Origin: Sphagnum compactum
Lineage: Eukaryota; Bryophyta; Sphagnopsida; Sphagnales
Direction of reading: 5' to 3'
NCBI GenBank assembly: GCA_965153455.1
Contig: OZ234500.1
Span: 8,308,001-8,372,000, forward strand
DNA length: 64,000 nt
Each line of letters opens with the position of its first letter. Within the stretch, counting starts at the first letter, position 1. Below, in pieces: positions 1 through 10,173 of the stretch. The notes under the pieces are model-generated. The model saw only the letters and a program-made list of their open reading frames with translations, searched no databases and was not told where the DNA came from. Position numbers and translations under genes: made by a program.

Positions 1-2667
1 TTTGGGAAATCTCAATGTGACAAATTACATTCCTTCATAGATAGATGTTTGTCTCGTGCTTTAAGATGGGTATAAAGCCCATGGGCGAGAACATTCTCAA
101 CATGCAAGGCTATGCATATCTCATCCTAGGTCATTTGTCTTAGGAATGCCTTCACCACCGCGGCTTTAGGGTTTAGGGTACATGTAGATTGTTGGGTGTA
201 AAAAAGGGGACAGTTCCTACTCCTACTCTTTACGAGTAACACCATTCTTTGAAAGTAGGAAGGATTTTAATGTTACTTAAGTTGGATTCATGCCAAGGGA
301 TGGTAAGGATATTTTAATTTCATTTAACCTTCTCATGGTTATGGTTAGGGGCTTTAAATGCTTAAAGTTTAAGGAGTAAACTAATCCCCACCTAGTTCAC
401 ACAAGTGGACATATAAGAAGAATAGAATGAAATTAATTTATTCTTATATTGATCTATTTAGACCTAGAGTGAAAATTTTATATGACATCTGAACCATAGA
501 GGGGAGGTATTTTTTTATCTATTTATAATCAAAGAGTCTAACTAACATCCTTATTTTATTTTAAGTTGAATCCAAAAAAAATAAAGATATTTTTTCCTAA
601 GTATAATAATTCCGAAAATGTTTACCCCTCCTTAAACCCAATGACATGTCGTCACAAGTGGTTTTTTAAATTTTATTATTATTATTATTTTAAACCGATA
701 TTTGTGAGGTGGGTGGGTTGGCAATTATTCACAACATGTCTTAGCCAAATTTGGTCCCTCATTAATGTGAGGGCAATGGGCCATGTTATTCCAATAATAA
801 TAATTATTATTATTATAAAGCCAAAATTTGCCAATTCTGTGAAATCAAACATTGAAGAAAAAAAAAAAAAAAAAAACTCACACACACACACACACTTACA
901 AAATATCACCTCCTCAAGTTTTTTGTGAAATAAAATTCGAACTAAATTTTTAAAATTTAAAAAAAAAAACCCTTTAGCCTATTATGGCAGTTTTTTTTAA
1001 TTGGCCAAAATTTCTCCCAAAAAAGAAACTCAACTTTTGTTTAAAAAAACAAGTGATTTTGGAAGGTTTTAATTGCCAGAAGAGAGGGCGAAAAAAAAGA
1101 GAAGGAAAAAAAAATCACCAGATTTCTATATTTAGTCTGAAGTGTGTAGCCATAAATATAGCAGGTTGATTAAAGATTTGTACTTCATATCTGAGTCTAT
1201 ATAGCCATATTTGGCTAAATATTCCTAGGGATGATCGCCATTTAGTCTACATAATAAAATTCCTTTAAAAAAGTTTTAAACAAAAACATTATTTTAAAAA
1301 AAAAATGACCCTGGCCGCCTGGCCTTATGGCAGACAAGCAAGCTCCAAGATATTTGGAACTGATCCGACCAATCACAACGAACGATTTTTCAATTTCAAG
1401 TTCCCACCAATCACGCGACAAAACGTAGCGTAATCATTAAAATTAAAAAACCCAAAAATTAAAATCAATATATTTTTATTTTTATTTTTATTTTTAAAAA
1501 ACATGATTTGGAATATCCCCGTGGCCGCGGCCCCTCTCTGACATGATCAAGTAAGGACAGAGAGGCCGGGGAACAGATTTCCCCTGTTGTCAGAATCAAC
1601 GAGCGCCGTGGATGAACGATCGGACGGTAACTAGTTGCAGCCCGTCTGGAGCCGGGACGCGGCGGCCCGTGGTGGAAAGAGGACCGGTCCGCCACATCGC
1701 CTCCCCACGGCGGCCTCCCCCCCCCCCGGCCCCCCGCGTTCTTCACACAACTGGACCCCCATGGCCGTCCTTTGAAGAGAGCGTAGTCGACTGTTTGTCG
1801 CATCACACGCACTTTGTGTCGTGTGCACTATATGTCGTCGCGTCCTCGTTTATTTGCACAATTGTAATCGCAATCGTCGTCGTCGTCGTCGTCCTCGCGC
1901 AGTGCAGCGAGTGTGAGAGATCTAACCCAAAAACAAAAAAAAAACACATAAACATAACGCCCAACAAACATTTGTAGTCAAAACAGCATATTTTTTCTAC
2001 AGTAAAGGTGTTTTGGTTCGGAGGGTTTTTGTTTTGGTCAAGAATTCCTCGAAAGGGAAGGAAGAACTAGAACCGGAACAACAACAAGACTAATTTGACG
2101 AAGTTCTTTCTTGTATGGGTGTTGGACTTTTGTTGTCTCTAGTGTTGGGAATTCTTCTTGCATCTTGGAATTGTTGTTGAAGCGGGGGAAGATCGTGTGA
2201 CATAGGGTGGGATCATCATCATCATCATCTTCTTCTTCTAATTCTCTTTCTTTCTTTCTTTCTTTGTCGGTGTGTGGTTTCTGCCGAGATCTGTGCAGAT
2301 GGTGGTGGTGTCTTCTTCTGTTTGAATTTTATTTTATTTTATTTCCTCGTGATGAACAGCAAGTGATCCTCCTGCCATTGGGAGCTTTTCTGCACTTACT
2401 GGTGCGAGCTTTGAAATTTTTTTGCATGCAAGGTACATTTGCGTAATACTATTCCGAGTTTGTTTCCATTCTCTTGTCAACTACTAACTACTGTAGTTTC
2501 CTTTGAACATTAAGCTGCTGCTGCTGCTGATTCTGTCACGTGATGTCGTGCTGCTGCAAGCTCTGGTTGTTGAAGAATTGGTTTGTCGACTGGTGTACTG
2601 CTGCTTGCAGGCACGGATTACTCTTGGTTCTGAAAGTTCTGTAGGCTGTGAAGGAGGAGGAGAGTCC
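1..2667 (+). promoter_or_regulatory. Upstream region and leader of nitrate reductase
   Basis: No gene is supported here. The first ~1.3 kb is AT-rich and holds two tandem TTTAGGG units at 165-178, a CA run near 882-894 and poly-A runs. A GC-richer island (about 1310-1900) has CCAAT motifs near 1370 and 1408, a TTTTTA run near 1470-1495, a C-homopolymer near 1718 and a GTC run near 1878-1895. ATC, TCT and CTTT microsatellites follow at 2213-2270, which is typical of a plant 5' leader. The ORFs in this stretch are low-complexity or lack an ATG. The transcription start cannot be placed by eye. Confidence 0.5.
2433..2610 (+). other. Possible 5'-UTR intron of nitrate reductase
   Basis: A donor reading AAG|GTACAT at 2432/2433 and an acceptor reading CTTGCAG at 2610 frame 178 bp, close in size to the coding introns of this gene. 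The next ATG after the acceptor is the assigned start at 2668. This is inference from splice-site shape only. If it is not spliced, the same frame extends upstream to 2503, but that extension starts at a non-ATG codon and looks like leader. Confidence 0.35.
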
Positions 2668-5600
2668 ATGGGGATCTCGGTCAATTCTCCTCGCTTAACC
2701 GACGCAATGCTTACAGTGCCGGAAGCCGTAGTGTACAGTAGTAGTAATGGCGTTGCAAATACAGCAGCAGTGAGGAGTAATGGCGATCACAAGAACGAGT
2801 CTGACGATCCGCGCTTACCACCCGGCGCATTGCTCACAGTGCCGGAATCCGTAATGTACAATAGTACTAATGGCGTTGCAGTGATGAGTAATGGTGAGCA
2901 CAACAAGAACGAGTCTGACGGAACGCAGGAATCAGGTTTGCACAAGAAAGTATCGATGGAAGAATCCAAGTCAGGAGGCGACGCAGCAGCTGACGAGGAC
3001 GGAGAGAGTAGCAGCTCCGACGAGTATGACGAGGAGAAGCAGGAATGGGAAATTGCGGAGATCTCAGTTGACGCTGTGGACCAGAGAGATGTGGGCACCG
3101 CGGATGACTGGATACGGCGGCATCCGGAGCTGGTTCGTCTCACGGGTCGCCACCCCTTCAACTGCGAAGCTCCTTTGCCTGTCCTCATGCAGGTATGATC
3201 ATCATCATGAATCCCTCAGTAGCAAACAGCAACTGCAGAATGGTAAGAAACCCCTTTGCAAGAAGAAGAAGATCATAGTGACATTGAAGGAGAATCCAAT
3301 GAGACAATGCAAAGTAAAGAAAGAGAGGAGCGTTAGTAAGGCAATGGTTTAGGGTTTAGGGTTTAGGGTTTAGGGTTTAGTTGACACTGATTGAGAAAGA
3401 TCCTGGGGATGGCTGGCTGGCAGGCAGGCTACTTCACACCCACTTCTCTGCATTACGTGAGGAACCATGGGTATGTTCCACGGGCAAAGTGGGATGAGTG
3501 GAGATTGGAGATCACAGGGCTTGTCAAGAGGCCCACCATCTTTACAATGCAACAGATCCTGGAGCTTTTCCCACCCCGGGAGCTTCCAGTGACACTTGTG
3601 TGTGCAGGCAATCGGAGGAAAGAGGAAAATATGGTGAAGCAGTCCATTGGCTTCAATTGGGGTCCTTCGGCTGTCAGCACCTCTGTTTGGCGGGGTGCTC
3701 GCCTCTGTGATGTACTCCGCCGCTGTGGTATTCTGTCTAAGAAGAAAGGGGCTCTTTACGTCTGCTTTGAGGGTGGAGAAATATTGCCAGGTATCACTGC
3801 AAGTTGCTTCTTCTCAGGGTAATGAATGAATTCTCACAGAGATTCTTTGTCAAAATTCAGCTGAGGATCTTTATTGTTGTGCATCTGATCCAGCCAATGC
3901 AGCTTGAAATCTAAAGAAACCACAGATGTCAAGACCACAGAGTTTGAGCAAGGGTTTTTTGTGCAGGTGGTGGAGGATCACGCTATGGCACAAGCCTCCG
4001 AGTGGAGACTGCCATGGATGAGTCATGTGAGGTGATTTTGGCATATCAGCAGAATGGGAAGCTGTTGGAGCCTGACCATGGCTTCCCAATTCGCATACTA
4101 ATTCCTGGCTACATTGGTGGGAGGATGGTGAAATGGTTGACAAAAATTGAAGTCACAGAGAAGGAATCTGGGAATTACTACCATTTCCATGACAATCGTG
4201 TGCTTCCCTCTCATGTTGATGCTGAGCTCGCCAAGGCTGAGGGTCTGTTTCTCATCCATGTGTTCTCACATTGCTTCTTTCTTCCTGTTTCACCATTCCT
4301 GTCTTAACAGACTTCTGCTGGTCACAGACCTCCAAGAGTATGGTATCCCTAGAGTTAAAGAAAGGACTCATCAGATTTGTCAAGTTCTAATATGCTGTCG
4401 GGTTGTACTACGTGACTTACCCCAAACATTGAAAGAGTTCTTTATCCTTTCAACATGTAGTTTTCTTTTTTGTTGTTGAAGGTTCAGTTTTCTCAATAAG
4501 GTTCATGTTGGTTCTGGCAGGTTGGTGGTATCGACCTGATTACATTATCAATGAGCTCAATGTCAATTCTGTCATCACCTCCCCAGCTCATGATGAAATG
4601 CTGCCAATCAATTTGTCAAGTGTTCACGAGCCCTATCTCCTCAAGGGTTATGCCTACTCCGGTATTGGCAATCTGCTTCAAGATAGAGGCATACAGATCT
4701 TGATTATCTTAAGGAAGGAATTTCAAATGATGACCTTTGGATAATTTGGAGTCAATGAGCATTTGAAATGTGATCTGGAGCATCTGATCTGAGATTATTT
4801 GCCTTGTTTTGATGCAGGTGGAGGGAGAAAAGTGGTAAGAGTGGAGATTTCTTTGAATGATGGTGAGTCATGGAGATTGTGCAAAGTTACTCACCCATCA
4901 CCTTGTACCAAGTATGGGAAGTACTGGTGTTGGAATCTCTGGGAGGTTGAAGCGGATCTCATTGAGCTTCTGCAAGCTAAAGAGATTGTTGTGCGTGCAT
5001 GGGATTTTGCCATGAACACACAGCCTCAGAAAATCACATGGAATTTAATGGTGAGTTCAGCATGTTGTTCAGCCAACTACCTCCTAATTTTCACAACAGT
5101 TTTTATGAAAAGATTTTATCGGCAGCAGATTTTCTAAAGGACAGATATTGTTGTGTGTGATGGCAGGGAATGATGAACAATTGTTGGTACAGAGTGAAAG
5201 TAGGGGCTTGCAAGCATAAGGATGGTGGCATTGCTCTGACCTTCGAGCATCCCATACTTGCGGGTAACCAAGCTGGTGGCTGGATGGCAAAAAAGCAAAT
5301 TGAGGAAGTCACCCAACCTGCACTCAGCAAGACTGTGAGCACACCTATACTCGGGAATGCAAATGTGCGCCAAATACAAATGAAGGAAGTGCGGAAACAC
5401 AGCAAACCAGAATCAGTGTGGATTGTTGTTCACAACAAAGTGTATGATTGCACCAAGTTTGTACCAGATCATCCAGGTGGCGCTGATAGCATTCTTATCA
5501 ATGGAGGCTTAGATTCAACAGAAGAGTTTGATGCTATCCATTCAGACAAAGCTAAAGCCATGCTTGAGGAGTACTACATTGGGGATTTAGCAGTCTCCGC

Positions 5601-6746
5601 ATCAGATAATGTCGAGGACTCTGACAGTGAGGAGGAGGAGGAGAAGGAAGATGGACCTGCTATTGTGTCACCGTCAGGAATGTCAATTGCCCTCAATCCC
5701 AAACTAAGGCAACCTTTTGTACTAATTGAGAAGGAAATCTTGAGTCATGACGTCCGCAGGTATCTTGCTGCATCTTCACTTTGCCTGTTCATTTCATGGA
5801 AGTGTGTGGTGCCTTGACTTGCCTTAAAACCTGTTACAAACTTGTATACTGCTGTGCACATGGCAGGTTGAGATTTGGACTCCAAAGTGAGAATCATGTG
5901 TTGGGACTACCTTGTGGCAAGCACATCTTTCTCAGTGCCAATGTTGATGGAAAGTTTTGCATGAGAGCCTACACTCCCACCAGCAATGACAGTGATGTGG
6001 GGTTCTTCGAACTGGTTATCAAAATCTATTACAAGGATGTACATCCCAAGTTTCCACTCGGAGGGTTTTTCTCACAGTTCTTGGACAGACTTAAGATTGG
6101 TGATACAATTGATGTGAAGGGACCTGTGGGGCACATTCACTACCTTGGCAGAGGAAACTTGAACATTCATGGTGTGTCCAGATTTATAAAAAGAATGAGC
6201 ATGCTAGCTGGTAAGCTCGTACAGAAATTTACCCACAAAAATACTTGCCATTGCTAGGATGAGTCATTTTGATGAAGAAGAACACCTTCATGGATTTTAT
6301 GAAGTTATCTGATTTTGTACTGTTAATCATATCCTAGTATATTGAGTTGTAATGAATATGAGGGATGTTTTATTACAGGCGGAACTGGGATTACACCCAT
6401 GTATCAAGTCATCCGGGCTGTCCTGAGTGATCCTGAAGACACCACGGAAATCTCTTTGTTGTATGCCAATCGCACTGAAGATGATATCATGCTGAGAGAC
6501 CAGCTGGATGCTTGGCAAGCTGAGCACAAAAATTTCAAGGTGTGGTATACACTGAGTGGCACACCGAAGGAAGGATGGCAGTATAGCCAAGGCTACATCA
6601 ATGAGGAGATGGTGCGAACCCACTTGCCACAAGGTGACTCTGAGACTGTAGCTCTCTTGTGTGGTCCTCCAGCCCTCATAGAGTCAGCATGCCTCCCCAA
6701 CTTATTCAAGCTCAACTATGATGAATCCTGTTGCCTACAATTTTGA
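2668..6746 (+). CDS. NIA/NR: Nitrate reductase (NADH-type), 8 exons
   Basis: Cytosolic molybdoenzyme reducing nitrate to nitrite, the first step of nitrate assimilation. Exons read as 2668-3192, 3424-3790, 3967-4242, 4521-4661, 4818-5050, 5167-5759, 5867-6210 and 6379-6746; all seven introns are GT-AG and keep frame, giving 948 aa. Family members are usually about 880-920 aa; the excess is an acidic N-terminal extension with an internal repeat. Domains in order: Mo-cofactor domain with the conserved Cys at about 235 ([10 protein letters not shown]); dimer domain (NNCWYRVK near 518); hinge 1; cytochrome b5 domain with haem His near 616 (DHPGG) and 639; acidic hinge 2 near 664-676; FAD domain with RAYT near 745; NADH domain with GGTGITP and CGPP. 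Hinge 1 has KTVSTP, with Ser 572 in the place of the 14-3-3-bound phosphoserine of seed plants. The ATG at 2668 is the first in frame with no alternative ATG upstream. Confidence 0.95.
2689..2924 (+). repeat. Tandem duplication in the nitrate reductase N-terminus
   Basis: Two in-frame copies of about 118 bp (about 2689-2808 and 2809-2924) encode similar peptides. Each runs from an LTVPE motif through V-Y-(S/N)-S-(S/T)-NGVA to SNG(D/E)H and KNESD. The second copy lacks a few codons. The repeat lies ahead of the conserved DDWIRRHPE segment, so it extends the poorly conserved N-terminus rather than the catalytic core. Confidence 0.85.
3348..3380 (+). repeat. Interstitial telomere-like repeat in nitrate reductase intron 1
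   Basis: There are four perfect TTTAGGG units plus a partial TTTAG, head to tail, inside intron 1 (3193-3423) about 43 bp before the acceptor. TTTAGGG is the usual plant telomere unit. The array is too short and too internal to be a chromosome end. It may be a repair insertion or chance telo-box expansion. Confidence 0.95.
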
Positions 6747-9096
6747 AACCTATGTAATTGGAACACTTGCACCAGATCTCCAAATTATTGTTTTTGTGGC
6801 CATAGCTTGATTGGAGTCTCCACCAGATATATATGAGGGATTGTACCAGAATTGATTGGTTCGACAAATTGCAGAGCATTGCTGCAACAGAGTAGTGTTT
6901 AATTGTACATAATGAATTATCCTTTGAGGTGTAGTCACACCAAGATATGTAGATGCGGGAATCTACCGAAGGTGGATAGCTGATAAGCAAGTAGGTAGGT
7001 CTTGACTTAAGAGGTGTACTGTTTACAAAGGCCATGAGCATTTCCAAAATGGATTTGTACATTTCCAAGCTCTCTCAGCTGTTTGAGACTTTGATCAAAT
7101 GAAGACAGAAGAAGACCACAATGCAGTTTCCTCCTTGAGGTAGGTTCCACAAGCTTTTCTCAGGTGTTTGCTATTCATTAGAGGCTATTGATTACTTAGC
7201 ATTGGTATTGATAACATGGGTGATGGTCAGTTTTATTGAGGAACAAATACGTTTGATGCACTTCATTATAATTTACAAATTTGGTGTGGAATTGTGTGTG
7301 CAGGTTTCTTGGAACATCTTGATTTGGAAATACTTCTTGTGGCTTTTACTGGTTTGTACACCAGACCTGTGATGGAGCTATTTGGAACATGAGTTGATGA
7401 TGTGGATGATATCAAAGCCCTGATGAGATTTCAGCAGCACAGATGCCTTGGATGTGTGATCATGGAGTTTAAAGAAGGCAACAGGTACTCTAAAGGAGTG
7501 TGGAAGAAACTCTGTGGAGGGAGAAGCTGCCTTGTGGTGATAATATCTTCCCAAGAGGGTCCTAAAGTTTGTCTAAATTGTTTTCGCAGCTCAGCTCACC
7601 TGCAATTGTACTAATCTCTTTTGGCCAGAAACTTGTTCACCCATCAGCCTGAAAAGGGAAAGAATGAATTCTTCAAGCATTGTATGAATCCTTTTGGGAG
7701 AGGGATTTGTTAGCTTATTATTGCCAGAACTAGCAGGTTGCCAATTAGGCATTTGATATAAAGGTGTAACTTTGACAAAGAAAGTTCGCAATTAAATCTC
7801 TCACACAGAGTTATTTAACTCTACACATTGGCAAGAGCACCTGTATCTATGTGATGACATTGCCTGTAGAAACAAAAACAAGGATTTTGCAACAGGAGAA
7901 CAAATGTACTGTATGTTAGCACAAGAATTTGAGAAGAATATATCAAATCTATTAGAGCAATGGCACATCTGTTTGGAACAATTGTGCACCAAAAACTCTC
8001 CAATAAACTCTAGAACAATCTTTGCTCCCACAGTACTATAACATTATAGTATCCATCACTTATAGTGATCACTGCAGAGCGATGATGTAGACACTAGAAA
8101 ATGTACACACTGCAAAATTCGCAACGGCAATTTAACTGTAACAGTACGGGATTTGATTCCACATTTTTCAATTTAATGAACAAACTAGCACTGCAAGCTT
8201 CTGGCACTGTGAATTTGAATCATTGAATCTCCCTGAGAGATTGTGTTGTACCACTGCAACCTTGGTTTCATTTTCCCTCAGAGGTTGTTGCACTGCAACA
8301 CTGCAACCCGGGTTCCATTTACCCTCAGAGGTTGTTGCACTATAATACTGCAACCTTGGTTCAGTGCAAATAGCAGAATCTGAACCTGCACACAATTTGC
8401 AATCAGGCAACAAGAAAGAAGGTAGGGCAACTAGCCACACACTGAATCCATTCCCATTTCCACTGGATCAATCAAAAGCTTGTCCCCAATCGGACCAAAA
8501 ATAAAAACCATGTGCAAACAATGCAGCTAAAACTGGCTGCCATCCCCCCACAGAATGGTCAGAGGTGGCAATCCCAGGATCAACAGTTCACTTCATAAGC
8601 ACTCAATAATCTTGGTCAGGCACAAGTTAGGAACAAGGCTCAATCTAGCCAATGGTTAAAAATCTTGCACACATTGTTGACTCAAATCTTTTTGGTAATA
8701 GCTCAAGCAGCTAAAAGAACATCAATGTGAAGTGAATACTTTGAAAAACAAGTCTTCATAACATACCCATTCAGTCTCCGCCAGATGATTTGAGGATTCC
8801 AAATCTAAAAAGAAGCTGAGTTGAGGAAGCTAATCTCGCAAGATGTAGCTGCCTTCTCATGGACATCAGATCATGGACACACATTATCTCAGAAAAGGAA
8901 CTAGTAGTATGCCAATGGGACTCAGACCCACCAAATCCATGAGCATACATGCAACATTCATGCTCTCCTAGTTCCAGATTTGTGCAATTGTCCAATTCTG
9001 TTTGTGAGTCTTGCATGGTACTGTTTTCAACTATCCCTGCAAATTAAAAATCAAAAAGCAGGGGCAAAAGATGAAGTTCCGCACCTAGAAAACGAT
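6747..9096. other. Convergent spacer between nitrate reductase and FHA gene
   Basis: This 2.35-kb stretch lies between two convergent genes and should contain both 3'-UTRs. No ORF in it has recognisable content; those present are short and lack conserved motifs. The part near 8770-9040 could be transcribed 3' sequence of the minus-strand gene. Apart from the tandem repeat at 8253-8360 listed separately, I see no structured element. Confidence 0.5.
8253..8360. repeat. 47-bp tandem repeat, about 2.4 copies
   Basis: Units start at 8253, 8300 and 8347 with exact 47-bp spacing. Each begins ACTGCAACC and contains CCCTCAGAGGTTGTTGCACT. A more diverged partial unit precedes the array near 8225-8252. 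The repeat lies beyond the 3' end of the FHA gene and has no coding potential that I can see. Confidence 0.85.
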
Positions 9097-10110
9097 CTAG
9101 GGGCCTGCAAGTGTGACATATTCAGCAGTGATGTTGCCTTTAAGCTTGGTGTTGACAATGAAGTGGCGCGGGTGTTGCCGTAGAAGATTTGAGAGTCCTG
9201 CCCATGGCCGGCTGTTCCCCTTCCCATCAATGCTAGTTAAGCTTCCTTCATCTGTACCCACAAGCTTCCGAACCTTTTGTGGCACATTGCGGCCACGATA
9301 AAGCTCCAACAGCTCTGAGTGGAGCTTGGACATAGGCAACCATTCACCTGGTACACAAAGTTCTTGTAAGACTCTTGCCACAACACCTAGAATCTCTCTC
9401 TCCTCTAGTTGCTCCAGCGTCATCTCAGATTCTGCCTCCATTCTCCTGACATCCCTGTGATGCTCAAATTGGTGCGGTTGCATTTGCAGAGTGCTGCTTC
9501 CAACTGCCATCAAGGCCTCGCCATCCTCCATCATATTCCATGGCAATGCCGCTGCTGCCGCCTTCTTCTCTCTGAAACCACCTCCAACCTCATTCTTGGC
9601 CTGTCCTCTCATCTTCTTGGCAGGAGGCTGAGGGCCTCCTTCCTCTCCTTGTCGACTCCGCTTTGATGCGCCAGTAGCGTCCTTTCTAGAATTTGCAGGT
9701 TTTTTGCGAGAAAGTCCTGTCGCTGGCAAGGTCAGCGCAGCAGGTGCAGCCAGAGCAGTCACGGCCCTTACAATCTTCCTGGCCGGCAAAAGAAAATAGA
9801 ACTTCTTGTCACCGATTTGCAGAAGGTCCTGGGAGTCAAGCTTGACGGGACCATTTCCCGGCAGATGGAGTACTCCTTCAACATAGCACCCGTTCTTTCC
9901 CACTACTTCAAGTACGAACCTACGCCGATCGAAATCGTAGAAGATACGGGCATGCTGACGCGAGATGTTCATTCCACCCCCCAACCCAGCCAGGTCCACA
10001 TCCACCAACGTTTTCTTGCTGTTCCTTCCCAGCACAATCGAATACGTTTGCATGTAGTACTCAAAATCCTCGCCCTGCAGCTTCGCAAACCCTGCTACAA
10101 ACTCCGCCAT
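9097..10110 (-). CDS. FHA2: FHA-domain nuclear protein, FHA2-like
   Basis: 337-aa single-exon protein resembling plant FHA2-type regulators, which are nuclear phosphothreonine-binding proteins. The FHA domain spans about residues 22-108: LGRNSKK near 27, the ISRQHAR phosphopeptide-binding motif at 49-55 and GKNGC at 71-75. It is followed by a basic, Pro-rich stretch with SRKK, SKRSR and PAKKMR motifs (probable nuclear localisation), then a conserved C-terminal block ending HFIVNTKLKG and EYVTLAGP. I chose the ATG at 10110 because the MAEFVAGFAKLQGEDFEYY start matches the family. The frame stays open to 10230, but that extension is translated GA microsatellite and belongs to the leader. The lack of introns is unusual next to its spliced neighbours and could reflect retroposition or intron loss. 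Confidence 0.88.
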   Translation of the reverse strand: MAEFVAGFAKLQGEDFEYYMQTYSIVLGRNSKKTLVDVDLAGLGGGMNISRQHARIFYDFDRRRFVLEVVGKNGCYVEGVLHLPGNGPVKLDSQDLLQIGDKKFYFLLPARKIVRAVTALAAPAALTLPATGLSRKKPANSRKDATGASKRSRQGEEGGPQPPAKKMRGQAKNEVGGGFREKKAAAAALPWNMMEDGEALMAVGSSTLQMQPHQFEHHRDVRRMEAESEMTLEQLEEREILGVVARVLQELCVPGEWLPMSKLHSELLELYRGRNVPQKVRKLVGTDEGSLTSIDGKGNSRPWAGLSNLLRQHPRHFIVNTKLKGNITAEYVTLAGP

Positions 10111-10126
10111 GACGATAGATAGGTCC

Positions 10127-10130
<4 letters not shown>

Positions 10131-10173
<43 letters not shown>
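10131..10173. repeat. (TC)n/(AC)n microsatellite in the FHA gene leader
   Basis: A 32-bp TC run followed by an AC run lies just upstream of the minus-strand start codon. On the transcript it reads as GT then GA repeats. GA-rich leaders are common near plant transcription starts. Confidence 0.95.

Noticed and set aside
1612-1977. Frames in the GC-rich island
   Set aside because: Overlapping frames on both strands, Pro/Arg/His-rich and GTC repeat-driven; no domain.
2207-2446. Ser-rich small frame in the leader
   Set aside because: Starts with GTG and is translated microsatellite; no support as a gene.
2503-2667. Upstream extension of the nitrate reductase frame
   Set aside because: It starts at a non-ATG codon and overlaps a probable leader intron; the ATG at 2668 is the first in frame.
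3348-3380. A chromosome end or telomere
   Set aside because: Under five units, flanked by exons of one gene.
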